Origin: JAFARE01 sp963777285
GTDB taxonomy: Bacteria; Chloroflexota; Dormibacteria; Aeolococcales; Aeolococcaceae
Length of the DNA: 64,000 nucleotides
Direction: 5' to 3'
NCBI GenBank assembly: GCA_963777285.1
Contig: CAVZPR010000001.1
Coordinates: forward strand, 558,001 to 622,000
Below are positions 34,083-40,739 of this stretch, piece after piece. Within the stretch, counting starts at the first letter, position 1. Each line of letters opens with the position of its first letter. The notes beneath the pieces are model-generated. The model saw nothing but the letters and a program-made list of their open reading frames with translations. It was not told the origin of the DNA and did no database searches. The position numbers and the translations under genes were made by a program.

Positions 34083-35254
34083 GCGGCGAGGTTGGCCAGG
34101 CTCCCCGTGCCGAGGGCGACCCCGAACCAGACCCAGTTCTGCTCATAGTAGTTGGCGGGGTCACCCCAGTACGAGCGCCCAGCCTCCTGGTGGAACCCGC
34201 CGGTCAACCGCTGCAGGATGGCGGCGACGCCCGCGGTGTCTGTACCCAGGAAGGCCCCGATGTCACCGCCGTACACCGTGAGGTCGTCACCCGAGGCGCG
34301 CACCAGGCCGTCGTGGCCGTAGACCGGAGCCAGGGCTGCGTCCGCATGCCAGCGTGCGCGCAGAAACGCTTGCGTGGCGAGGTACGCGCGGGCGGCGGGT
34401 GATCCGCTCCACTGCTCATCGAGGGCGATCCGCCACATGACGCGGAATGCGTCGTATCCGTAGTCGTCACCGTCGGGTTTGCTGCTGAACGACCGCATCT
34501 GTCCGGTGCTGCGGTCGAGGACGCACCAGTTGGGTGGCAGCCCCACGCTGCTCCCGGTGTCGAGCGCGGCTCGTGAGCACGCGTTGAGCGCTGCGTAGGA
34601 GCTGCCCACCAGCGACATCCAGGGATGCGATCCGTCGACGCGGGCGAACACGCGATAGGCATACGGCGCGAAGTACGACGGGTCGAGCACGGCCCCCGCG
34701 GGATCGCCGTGCGCCGCCCAGTTGCCGGCCACCACGAACGGCGTGCCGCCGACCTGCGCGACATCGTTCTGCCAGATGCCCTGCAGCACGGGTTGCACCT
34801 GTTGCATGTAGGAGCCGTCATGCCAGAGATGCGCGGCGAACACCAGCGCCAGCGCGATGTCCTGGTCGGCGTCGGTGGCACTGTCAGGGCTCAGCAGGCG
34901 CCCGCCGGCCCAGATCCAGCCGAACCGTTGCGAAGCCTGCTGCCAGAGGTTGGCGCGGGTCCAGCTCCACACGGAGTCGAACGCGGTGCGGTCGTCCATC
35001 CACGCGGCGCGCAGCATCGCGTACGACTGGCCCTCGGACGTGGTGTTGCCGTTGCTGGGGTCAACCACGTGTCCATCGTGGATGAACTGCGTCGCATAGC
35101 TCTGCCATGTGCTGCGCAGCATCGACGCCGCGGCGCTGCTGCGTTGCGCGGGGCCCTTGCTCGTGACGCCGCTGCTCACCGCGGGCGCGGATGCGGCGCA
35201 GCCGGCGGTCGTCGCCACGCACGCCGCGCCCGCGAGCGCACGGCCGAGTCGCAT
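34079..35254 (-). CDS. GH8 glycoside hydrolase, probable lipoprotein
   Basis: A 391-residue protein with a signal peptide ending in a lipobox-like TTAGC (Cys19), then a Ser/Ala linker and a GH8 (alpha/alpha)6 barrel: general acid E74 in TTSEGQSYAMLRAAWMDD, SPDSATDADQDIALALVFA (Asp), WRIALDEQW and YYEQNWVWFG. Family members are endo-glucanases such as BcsZ, chitosanases or xylanases; no cellulose synthase lies nearby, so the substrate is open. ATG 35254 is preceded by AGGTGG. It is translationally coupled to treT. Confidence 0.85.
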   Translation of the reverse strand: MRLGRALAGAACVATTAGCAASAPAVSSGVTSKGPAQRSSAAASMLRSTWQSYATQFIHDGHVVDPSNGNTTSEGQSYAMLRAAWMDDRTAFDSVWSWTRANLWQQASQRFGWIWAGGRLLSPDSATDADQDIALALVFAAHLWHDGSYMQQVQPVLQGIWQNDVAQVGGTPFVVAGNWAAHGDPAGAVLDPSYFAPYAYRVFARVDGSHPWMSLVGSSYAALNACSRAALDTGSSVGLPPNWCVLDRSTGQMRSFSSKPDGDDYGYDAFRVMWRIALDEQWSGSPAARAYLATQAFLRARWHADAALAPVYGHDGLVRASGDDLTVYGGDIGAFLGTDTAGVAAILQRLTGGFHQEAGRSYWGDPANYYEQNWVWFGVALGTGSLANLAA

Positions 35255-35301
35255 CTCGCCACCTGCGCTGCTGCGCTGGAACCTGACATTCGCGCTGTTC
35301 G

Positions 35302-35307
35302 ATTATA
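35302..35307 (-). promoter_or_regulatory. -10 box for the GH8-treT operon
   Basis: A perfect TATAAT on the minus strand about 47 nt before the GH8 start codon. No recognisable -35 at the usual distance. Confidence 0.45.
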
Positions 35308-35365
35308 CGGACGCGTACCGGCGTCGCCCGCGAACGCGGCCGCAGGCAACCGCTGTTGCACACCA

Positions 35366-35445
35366 CTTGCGCACAAGCGATGCGCGTGCGACGTGAACTG
35401 CGGCGTGGCGCTTCTCCACAGTGTGCACAACCCGACTTGTGCACA
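35366..35445. promoter_or_regulatory. cluster of TTGTGCACA-like inverted repeats
   Basis: TGTGCACAA (35422-35430) and TTGTGCACA (35437-35445) form a perfect 9-bp inverted repeat with a 6-nt spacer. A near-palindrome CTTGCGCACAAG lies at 35366-35377. The cluster sits in the 277-bp divergent gap, about 45 bp upstream of the -35 of the Zn-ribbon gene, as expected for a regulator site. Each unit differs by one base from the high-GC DnaA box TTGTCCACA. Confidence 0.45.
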
Positions 35446-35489
35446 GGGGCACAGCATCACGGTGCGGACCCGCCCTTGCAGCGCCCCCA

Positions 35490-35520
35490 TTGACACATGT
35501 TCGCAGCGCGGTCGTACACT
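35490..35520 (+). promoter_or_regulatory. promoter for the Zn-ribbon protein gene
   Basis: TTGACA at 35490-35495 and TACACT at 35515-35520 with a 19-nt spacer, slightly long for a sigma-70-type promoter. ATG 35532 lies 11 nt after the -10. Confidence 0.5.
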
Positions 35521-35531
35521 GCCCGTCGCCG

Positions 35532-35843
35532 ATGGAGGGACCTGGCGACAGCGGTGTGCAGCGTGGCGGTGAGAAGCGCCGCGTGTGTGCACGCCGTGGA
35601 TGCGGCGCCGTGGTCAACAAGCGCACCGCGAAGTACTGCAGCGTGCGCTGCTGCGCCATCGACCCGGAGCGGCTGCAGCGCCTGCGCGCGCAGGCACGTC
35701 GTTCCAACGCACGTCCCCTGCCGATGGTCCGCCAGCTGTCCTTGACGCTGCACCCCACGACATACGACCCGGAGGCGCAGCTGGCGGACCTGTGCATCGG
35801 ACGCGACGACCTGCCCGGGGGGATGTCGCGCCTCGCCGGTTGA
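35532..35843 (+). CDS. small basic zinc-ribbon protein
   Basis: A 103-residue protein with a cysteine cluster C-x4-C...C-x3-CC (VCARRGCG, then KYCSVRCCAIDPERL), resembling single zinc ribbons of small nucleic-acid-binding proteins. The middle is Arg-rich and the C-terminus acidic. It has its own promoter and an upstream inverted-repeat cluster, so it is probably a regulated gene, perhaps autoregulated. The function is unknown. Confidence 0.6.
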   Translation: MEGPGDSGVQRGGEKRRVCARRGCGAVVNKRTAKYCSVRCCAIDPERLQRLRAQARRSNARPLPMVRQLSLTLHPTTYDPEAQLADLCIGRDDLPGGMSRLAG

Positions 35844-35890
35844 GCGGGTTTCGCGCGCCGGTCCCGGGGCTGGCGGGCCGGGCGAGCCCG

Positions 35891-35896
35891 TAGAAT
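35891..35896 (+). promoter_or_regulatory. -10 box for thrS
   Basis: TAGAAT followed by 9 nt and ATG 35906, leaderless or nearly so. The short gap leaves no room for a T-box leader. Confidence 0.45.
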
Positions 35897-35905
35897 CCGC
35901 GGTTC

Positions 35906-37720
35906 ATGGCCGACGACGCCGTCGACGACGCTGCTGAAGCAGGCCCGCCGCTCGACAGCCCCGCCGAGCCGACGCTCGAGATCCTGCGTCACAGCGCCGC
36001 TCACCTGCTCGCCGCCGCGGTGATGCAGCTCTACGAGGGGACGCAGTACGACGTCGGGCCGCCGATCGAAGATGGGTTCTTCTACAACTTCCGGCTCGGC
36101 AGCGGCGAGCACTTCAGCGACGACGACCTGTCCCGCATCGAGCAGCGGATGCACGAGATGGCGAGAGCGCGCATCCCGTTCACGAGAGAAACACTCGATC
36201 GCGGCGCCGCGCGGCAGATGTTCGACTCGATGGGACAGGGGTTCAAGGTCGACATCATCGACCGGCTCGACGCCGGCGTCGACACGGTGGGCGTCTACCG
36301 CACGGGCGACTTCGTCGACCTCTGCCGCGGCCCGCACGTGCCCGACACCGGGTGGCTCAACGCGGTCAAGCTGCTCCGCGTTGCCGGGGTGTACTGGCGC
36401 GGTGACGAGCGCAACGAACAGCTGCAGCGCGTGTACGGCACCGCCTGGTTCAGCGCGGAGGACCTCGACGCATACCTGCAGCGGCTCGTCGAGGCGGAAC
36501 GCCGCGACCACCGCCGCATCGGCCGTGAGCTGGAGCTCTTCGACTTCGATTCGACGGCCCCGGGCATGCCGTACTGGCTGCCCAACGGTCTCGTCCTCTT
36601 CAACGAGCTCCTCGACTACTCACGCGCGGAGCACGCGCGCCGCGGCTACAAGGAGATCTCCACGCCCGTGGTCAACGAGAAACGCCTCTGGGAGATCTCC
36701 GGACACTGGGACCACTACCGGGACAACATCTTCGTCACCCCGGTGGACGAGCACACGACGTACGGCACCAAGCCGATGAACTGCCCCAACGCAATGGTCG
36801 TCTACAACATGCGCCGGCGCAGCTACCGCGAGCTGCCGCTGCGCCTGGCGGACTGGGGTGTGCTGCACCGCTTCGAGCGCTCGGGCACGCTGCACGGGCT
36901 GCTGCGGGTGCGCAAGTTCCAGCAGGACGACGCGCACATCTTCGTCGCGCCGGACGACATCGAAGCCGAGTACGACCGTGTGTTCGACATCGTGAGCCAT
37001 TTCTACGGGCTCTTCGACCTCAAGTACTCCTTCCGCCTGGGCACCCGGCCCGACGACTTCATCGGTGACGTCGAAACCTGGGAGCGTGCCGAGGCGGCGC
37101 TGCTACGGATCCTCGACGCCCGCGCCGGGGAGGGCGGGTACGTGGTCGACAAGGGAGAGGGCGCCTTCTACGGGCCCAAGATCGACATCATGATGGAGGA
37201 CGCGATCGGCCGTTCCTGGCAGCTGGGGACGATCCAGCTCGACTTCCAGCTGCCGCGCCGCTTCGGCTGCGTCTACATCGACCCGGGCGGCCAGGAGCGC
37301 ACGCCCGCGGTGATCCACCGCGCGGTGTACGGATCGCTGGAGCGTTTCATCGGCGTGCTCACGGAGCACTTCGCGGGCCACTTCCCGCTGTGGCTCGCGC
37401 CGGTGCAGTGCGAGGTGATCCCGGTGCAGGACGACGTGGCCGAGGTGATGCGCTTCGTGGAGGATGTGGTGACACGTTTGAGGGAGGCGGGGTTGCGCGC
37501 AATGGTCAACGACCGTCCCGGGGAGCGCATGCAGGCCCGGGTGCGTGACGCCGAGCTGCGGCGCGTCCCGTATGTCGTCGTGGTGGGACGCCGCGACGTG
37601 GAGCGTGGCGACGGTGTCGTCCGGGTGCGCGACACGCGCCGCGACACACAGGTCGACGTTGCGCTCGACTCGCTCGTGGAGCAGCTGCTCGCCGAGGTGC
37701 GCCAACGGCGCGCAAGCTGA
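35906..37720 (+). CDS. thrS: threonyl-tRNA synthetase lacking the TGS domain
   Basis: A 604-residue class II synthetase. The usual N-terminal TGS domain is absent: only about 25 acidic residues precede the editing domain. Editing-site ligands are present (HSAAHLLAAAV and CRGPHVPDTG). The catalytic core has PMNCPNAMVVYN (zinc Cys), RFERSGTLHGLLRVRKFQQD, DDAHIF and KGEGAFYGPKIDIMMEDAIG, followed by the anticodon-binding domain (PLWLAPVQCEVIPVQ, NDRPGERMQARVRDAELRRV). Downstream, a methyltransferase gene overlaps its stop. Confidence 0.95.
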   Translation: MADDAVDDAAEAGPPLDSPAEPTLEILRHSAAHLLAAAVMQLYEGTQYDVGPPIEDGFFYNFRLGSGEHFSDDDLSRIEQRMHEMARARIPFTRETLDRGAARQMFDSMGQGFKVDIIDRLDAGVDTVGVYRTGDFVDLCRGPHVPDTGWLNAVKLLRVAGVYWRGDERNEQLQRVYGTAWFSAEDLDAYLQRLVEAERRDHRRIGRELELFDFDSTAPGMPYWLPNGLVLFNELLDYSRAEHARRGYKEISTPVVNEKRLWEISGHWDHYRDNIFVTPVDEHTTYGTKPMNCPNAMVVYNMRRRSYRELPLRLADWGVLHRFERSGTLHGLLRVRKFQQDDAHIFVAPDDIEAEYDRVFDIVSHFYGLFDLKYSFRLGTRPDDFIGDVETWERAEAALLRILDARAGEGGYVVDKGEGAFYGPKIDIMMEDAIGRSWQLGTIQLDFQLPRRFGCVYIDPGGQERTPAVIHRAVYGSLERFIGVLTEHFAGHFPLWLAPVQCEVIPVQDDVAEVMRFVEDVVTRLREAGLRAMVNDRPGERMQARVRDAELRRVPYVVVVGRRDVERGDGVVRVRDTRRDTQVDVALDSLVEQLLAEVRQRRAS

Positions 37721-38313
37721 AGCGACCCGCGGCCGGCGACGCGCTCACCCTGCCGCAGCAGCGCGCCCTCCGCGGGGAGGCGAAGCTGCGCGCTGCGCTG
37801 CTCGCCTTCGACGTGACGGTGGACGGTCGCGTGGCGCTCGATGTCGGGGCCGCGGCAGGCGGCTTCACGAAGGTGCTGCTGCAGGGTGGCGCGGCGCGCG
37901 TGTATGCCGTGGACGCGGGCCACGGTCAGCTGCTCGGCTCCCTGCGACAGGAGGCTCGCGTGGTGAACCTCGAGGCCACCAACGTCGCCGCGCTTGACCG
38001 GGTGCTCATTCCGGAGCCGATCGACGTAGTCACCGTGGACGTCTCGTACCTCGCGCTGGCCGCATGCGTGGCGCAGCTGGGTGCGCTGCGATTCGCGGCC
38101 GGGGCGGACCTCATCGGGTTGGTCAAGCCGATGTTCGAGCTGCGGCTGGCCACCGCGCCGCAGGACGGTCCGCTCGTGGCTGAGGCGGCGGACCGCGCCG
38201 CGCGCGGTGTGGGCGATGCCGGCTGGCGAGTCGTCGCCGTGGTGCCGTCGCCGGTGCACGGCGCCCGTGGCGCCGCCGAGATGCTGCTGCACGCACGCCG
38301 CGACAGCCCGTGA
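37717..38313 (+). CDS. TlyA/FtsJ-like RNA methyltransferase without S4 domain
   Basis: About 198 residues homologous to the methyltransferase half of the TlyA at 8 kb: GEAKLRAALLAFDVTVDGRV, ALDVGAAAGGFTKVLLQGGA (SAM site), VVTVDVSYLALA, VKPMFELRLA and AEMLLHARR supply the K-D-K-E set. The S4 domain is missing. Homology extends upstream of the first standard start (GTG 37813) to the thrS stop; no ATG, GTG or TTG lies in that part, so CTG 37717 (overlapping the stop as CTGA) is the proposed start. A lost upstream frame is the alternative. Confidence 0.75.
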   Translation: MKRPAAGDALTLPQQRALRGEAKLRAALLAFDVTVDGRVALDVGAAAGGFTKVLLQGGAARVYAVDAGHGQLLGSLRQEARVVNLEATNVAALDRVLIPEPIDVVTVDVSYLALAACVAQLGALRFAAGADLIGLVKPMFELRLATAPQDGPLVAEAADRAARGVGDAGWRVVAVVPSPVHGARGAAEMLLHARRDSP

Positions 38314-38343
38314 CGTCCGCGTTTGGCTGCGCGAACCCCGTGA

Positions 38344-38349
38344 TATGCT
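38344..38349 (+). promoter_or_regulatory. -10 box for the infC operon leader
   Basis: TATGCT with a TTGGCT-like -35 at 38323-38328 (15-nt spacer). It would start a leader of about 130 nt ahead of infC. Confidence 0.45.
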
Positions 38350-38355
38350 GCCGAA

Positions 38356-38488
38356 CCGGACGCCGTGTTGGCGCCGCCAAGAAGATGCGTGCGGTCGCAT
38401 CTCACCTCCCGGGTTCGCCTTGGAGGTCCAGCCACCGATCCCTGGATAGCGGACAGCTATCCATTTTTTTATCCGGAGGATTCGCCCC
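38356..38488 (+). ncRNA. structured infC-rpmI-rplT leader, candidate attenuator
   Basis: The leader can form AGATGCG/CGCATCT (38383-38389 with 38396-38402) and ACCTCC/GGAGGT (38404-38409 with 38422-38427), then the terminator at 38443. TCCAG (38427-38431) can pair with CTGGA (38442-38446), which would invade the 5' arm of the terminator and act as antiterminator. In Bacillus the same operon is controlled by L20 binding to a leader and premature termination; that control here is inferred. Confidence 0.55.
38443..38470 (+). terminator. intrinsic terminator in the infC leader
   Basis: TGGATAGC-GGACA-GCTATCCA gives a perfect 8-bp stem with a 5-nt loop, followed directly by seven T. It ends 4 nt before the infC Shine-Dalgarno, so read-through must be controlled. 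Confidence 0.85.
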
Positions 38489-39124
38489 ATCGCATTCCGA
38501 GAGCTGAGGATCAACGACCAGATCCGGGTTCCGACCGTCCGACTGTTCGACGACACCACCGGCGAGCCTCTGGGCATCGTCACCATAGAGAAGGCGAGGG
38601 AGCTCGCCGGTGCGAGAGAGCTGGACCTGGTCGAGGTGGCTCCTCAGGCTCAACCCCCCGTCTGCCGTCTGATGGACTATGGGCGCTACAAGTTCGAAGC
38701 GCTGAAGAAGGACAAGGAGAGCCGCAGAGAGCACAACACCATCAACGTCAAGGAGATGAAGCTCCGGCCCAAGATCTCCGAGCATGACTTTCAGACCAAG
38801 TTCGGCTCGGTGCGCAGCTTCCTCCGCGACGGAGACAAGGTCAAGCTGACGATCATGTTCCGCGGCCGCGAGATGGTGCACCAGGAGTACGGTCGCCGCC
38901 TGCTGGACCGCATGGCCGAGGAGCTGAAGGAGCTGGCCACGATCGAGCGCAACCCGCTCGTGGAGGGCCGCAACATGATCATGATCCTCAGTCCGCTCAA
39001 CAAGAAGCACGCCAAGGGCGATCACCGCGAGAACGAGCGCCAGCCGCGCGAGCAGGCGGCCGCGGCGCATGCCGGCGACGCCGGCGCCACGGGAAACAAC
39101 AATGCCGAAGATCAGAACGCATAG
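38489..39124 (+). CDS. infC: translation initiation factor IF-3, ATC start
   Basis: A 211-residue IF-3: N-domain FRELRINDQIRVPTVRLFDD and DLVEVAPQAQPPVCRLMDYG, linker helix with KFEALKKDKESRREH, C-domain KEMKLRPKISEHDFQTKFGS and KVKLTIMFRGREMVHQEYGR. An acidic/Ala tail of about 30 residues follows. No ATG/GTG/TTG occurs before GTG 38636, which would delete half the N-domain. ATC 38489, 8 nt after GGAGGA, gives the family-typical beginning. IF-3 rejects non-canonical start codons, so the ATC suggests the feedback control known for the AUU of E. coli infC. It overlaps rpmI by 23 nt. Confidence 0.93.
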   Translation: MAFRELRINDQIRVPTVRLFDDTTGEPLGIVTIEKARELAGARELDLVEVAPQAQPPVCRLMDYGRYKFEALKKDKESRREHNTINVKEMKLRPKISEHDFQTKFGSVRSFLRDGDKVKLTIMFRGREMVHQEYGRRLLDRMAEELKELATIERNPLVEGRNMIMILSPLNKKHAKGDHRENERQPREQAAAAHAGDAGATGNNNAEDQNA

Positions 39125-39299
39125 GGGAGCGAAGAAGCGCTTTCGCGTCACCTCCACGGGAAAGGTGATGCGGCGCAAGGCATTCCGCTCACACCTTCTG
39201 GAGCACAAGAGCGCCAAGCGCAAGCGGCAGTACCGCAAGCAGCATGAGGTCTCGTCGGCGGAGCGCCGGACGGTGATCCGTCTCGCGCCCTACCTGTAG
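39102..39299 (+). CDS. rpmI: 50S ribosomal protein L35
   Basis: A 65-residue L35 beginning PKIRTHRGAKKRFRVTSTGK and containing HLLEHKSAKRKRQYRKQHEV, both family-typical. ATG 39102 lies within the end of infC (23-nt overlap), so translation is probably coupled. It belongs to the conserved infC-rpmI-rplT operon. Confidence 0.95.
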   Translation: MPKIRTHRGAKKRFRVTSTGKVMRRKAFRSHLLEHKSAKRKRQYRKQHEVSSAERRTVIRLAPYL

Positions 39300-39309
39300 G
39301 GGAGGAGCC

Positions 39310-39672
39310 ATGGCCAGGGTGAAGCGCGGCGTCACCGGACGGGCACGCCACAAGAAGATCCTCGACCTCACGGAGGGAATGCAGGGCGCGCGGCGCCGCC
39401 TCTACAAGCCTGCCAATGAGGCTGTGATGCACTCGCTGGCGTATGCCTATCGCGATCGCAAGCAGCGCAAGGGCGACATGCGCGCGCTGTGGATCGCCCG
39501 CATCAACGCCGGGGCGCGGCAGAACGGGCTGGCGTACAGCCGCTTCATGCACGGCCTCAAGGAGGCGGGCGTGGAGATCGACCGCAAGATGCTCGCCGGT
39601 CTGGCGGTCGATGACCCGGCGGCGTTCAGCCGCCTGGTCGAGGTGGCGCGGGGCACGACCGCCGGCGCGTGA
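39310..39672 (+). CDS. rplT: 50S ribosomal protein L20
   Basis: A 120-residue L20: RVKRGVTGRARHKKILDLTE (the basic N-terminal arm), AYRDRKQRKGDMRALWIARI and LAYSRFMHGLKEAGVEIDRK. GGGGAGGAGC just before ATG 39310 is a strong Shine-Dalgarno. L20 is needed early in 50S assembly and is the autoregulator of this operon in several bacteria. Confidence 0.96.
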   Translation: MARVKRGVTGRARHKKILDLTEGMQGARRRLYKPANEAVMHSLAYAYRDRKQRKGDMRALWIARINAGARQNGLAYSRFMHGLKEAGVEIDRKMLAGLAVDDPAAFSRLVEVARGTTAGA

Positions 39673-40739
39673 CCACCCGGCGGGGGCGGGCACCGGAGGA
39701 CCCTGCCCAGCAGCGTACGGGGGACGCGCACGGCGTCGCTTCGGCGGCGCTCGACGCGATCGCAGCAGCGCCTGACCTGGCAGCCCTCGAGGCCGTCCGC
39801 GCCGATTACCTGGGGCGCGCCGACGGCCGGCTCACCGGACTGCGCCGCGGCCTGGGCTCGCTGCCCGACCCGGAGGCGCGGCGAGCGCTGGGGCAGCTGC
39901 TCAACACGCTGGTGGAGCGGGTCGACGGCGCGCTGACGGAGCGCCGCGCCGCCCTGGAGGCCGCGGCCGGCGCCGAGCGCCGCGAGGCCGAGGCGCTCGA
40001 CCTCTCGTGGCCGCCGCCCCCGCTGCGCCGCGGCCGCCCCAATCCGGTGACGCGCGCGGAGTCCGAGATGCGGCGCATCTTCGGGCACCTCGGCTACTCG
40101 GTCGTGTCCGGACCCGAGGTGGAGTACGACCGCTACAACTTCACGCTGGTCAACCAGCCGCCGGGGCACCCCGCGCGCGACGCGCACGACACCTTCTACA
40201 TCGACGATGTGCGCCTGCTGCGCACGCACACGTCACCGGTGCAAATCCGCAGCATGATCATGCACGGCGCACCGCAGCGCGTCATCGTGCCCGGCAAGTC
40301 GTACCGTCGCGACTACGACGCGTCGCACCTGCCGATGTTCTTCCAGGTCGAGGGGCTATGCATCGACGAGGGCATCGCCGTGTCGGATCTCAAGGGGACG
40401 CTGGAGTACTTCGCACGCGCCTTCTTCGGTGAGCACGCTCGCGTGCAGTGGCGGCCGCACCACTTCCCCTTCACCGAGCCGTCGCTGGAGATGGAGCTGG
40501 CCTGTGTCTCATGCGGCGGCTCCGGCTGCTCGCTGTGCAAGCACAGTGGGTGGCTCGAGCTGCTGGGCTGCGGCATGGTGCATCCCAACGTGCTGCGCAA
40601 CGGTGGCATCGACCCGGATCGCTTTTCCGGGTTCGCATTCGGCATGGGGATCGAGCGCGCGGCGATGCTCGCGTACGGCATCAACGACATGCGGCTGCTG
40701 TACGAGAACGATGTGCGCTTCCTGCAACCGGCGACATGA
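39669..40739 (+). CDS. pheS: phenylalanyl-tRNA synthetase alpha subunit
   Basis: A 356-residue PheS. The N-terminal coiled-coil arm covers about 1-105; the class II core has GPEVEYDRYNFTLVNQPPGH, HTSPVQIRSM, GKSYRRDYDASHLPMFFQVE and FGMGIERAAMLAYGINDMR. A cysteine set CVSCGGSGCSLCKHSGWLE, found in many PheS proteins, may bind zinc. GTG 39669 overlaps the rplT stop and the gene overlaps pheT by ATGA. Confidence 0.96.
   Translation: MTTRRGRAPEDPAQQRTGDAHGVASAALDAIAAAPDLAALEAVRADYLGRADGRLTGLRRGLGSLPDPEARRALGQLLNTLVERVDGALTERRAALEAAAGAERREAEALDLSWPPPPLRRGRPNPVTRAESEMRRIFGHLGYSVVSGPEVEYDRYNFTLVNQPPGHPARDAHDTFYIDDVRLLRTHTSPVQIRSMIMHGAPQRVIVPGKSYRRDYDASHLPMFFQVEGLCIDEGIAVSDLKGTLEYFARAFFGEHARVQWRPHHFPFTEPSLEMELACVSCGGSGCSLCKHSGWLELLGCGMVHPNVLRNGGIDPDRFSGFAFGMGIERAAMLAYGINDMRLLYENDVRFLQPAT

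Noticed and set aside
35366..35445. Replication origin suggested by DnaA-box-like repeats
   Set aside because: No dnaA, dnaN or gyrase genes nearby, no AT-rich unwinding stretch, and each repeat deviates from the consensus; treated as a regulator site.
35843..35906. T-box riboswitch in front of thrS
   Set aside because: Only 62 nt separate the genes, with no specifier loop, T-box core or terminator; the -10 box suggests a leaderless message.
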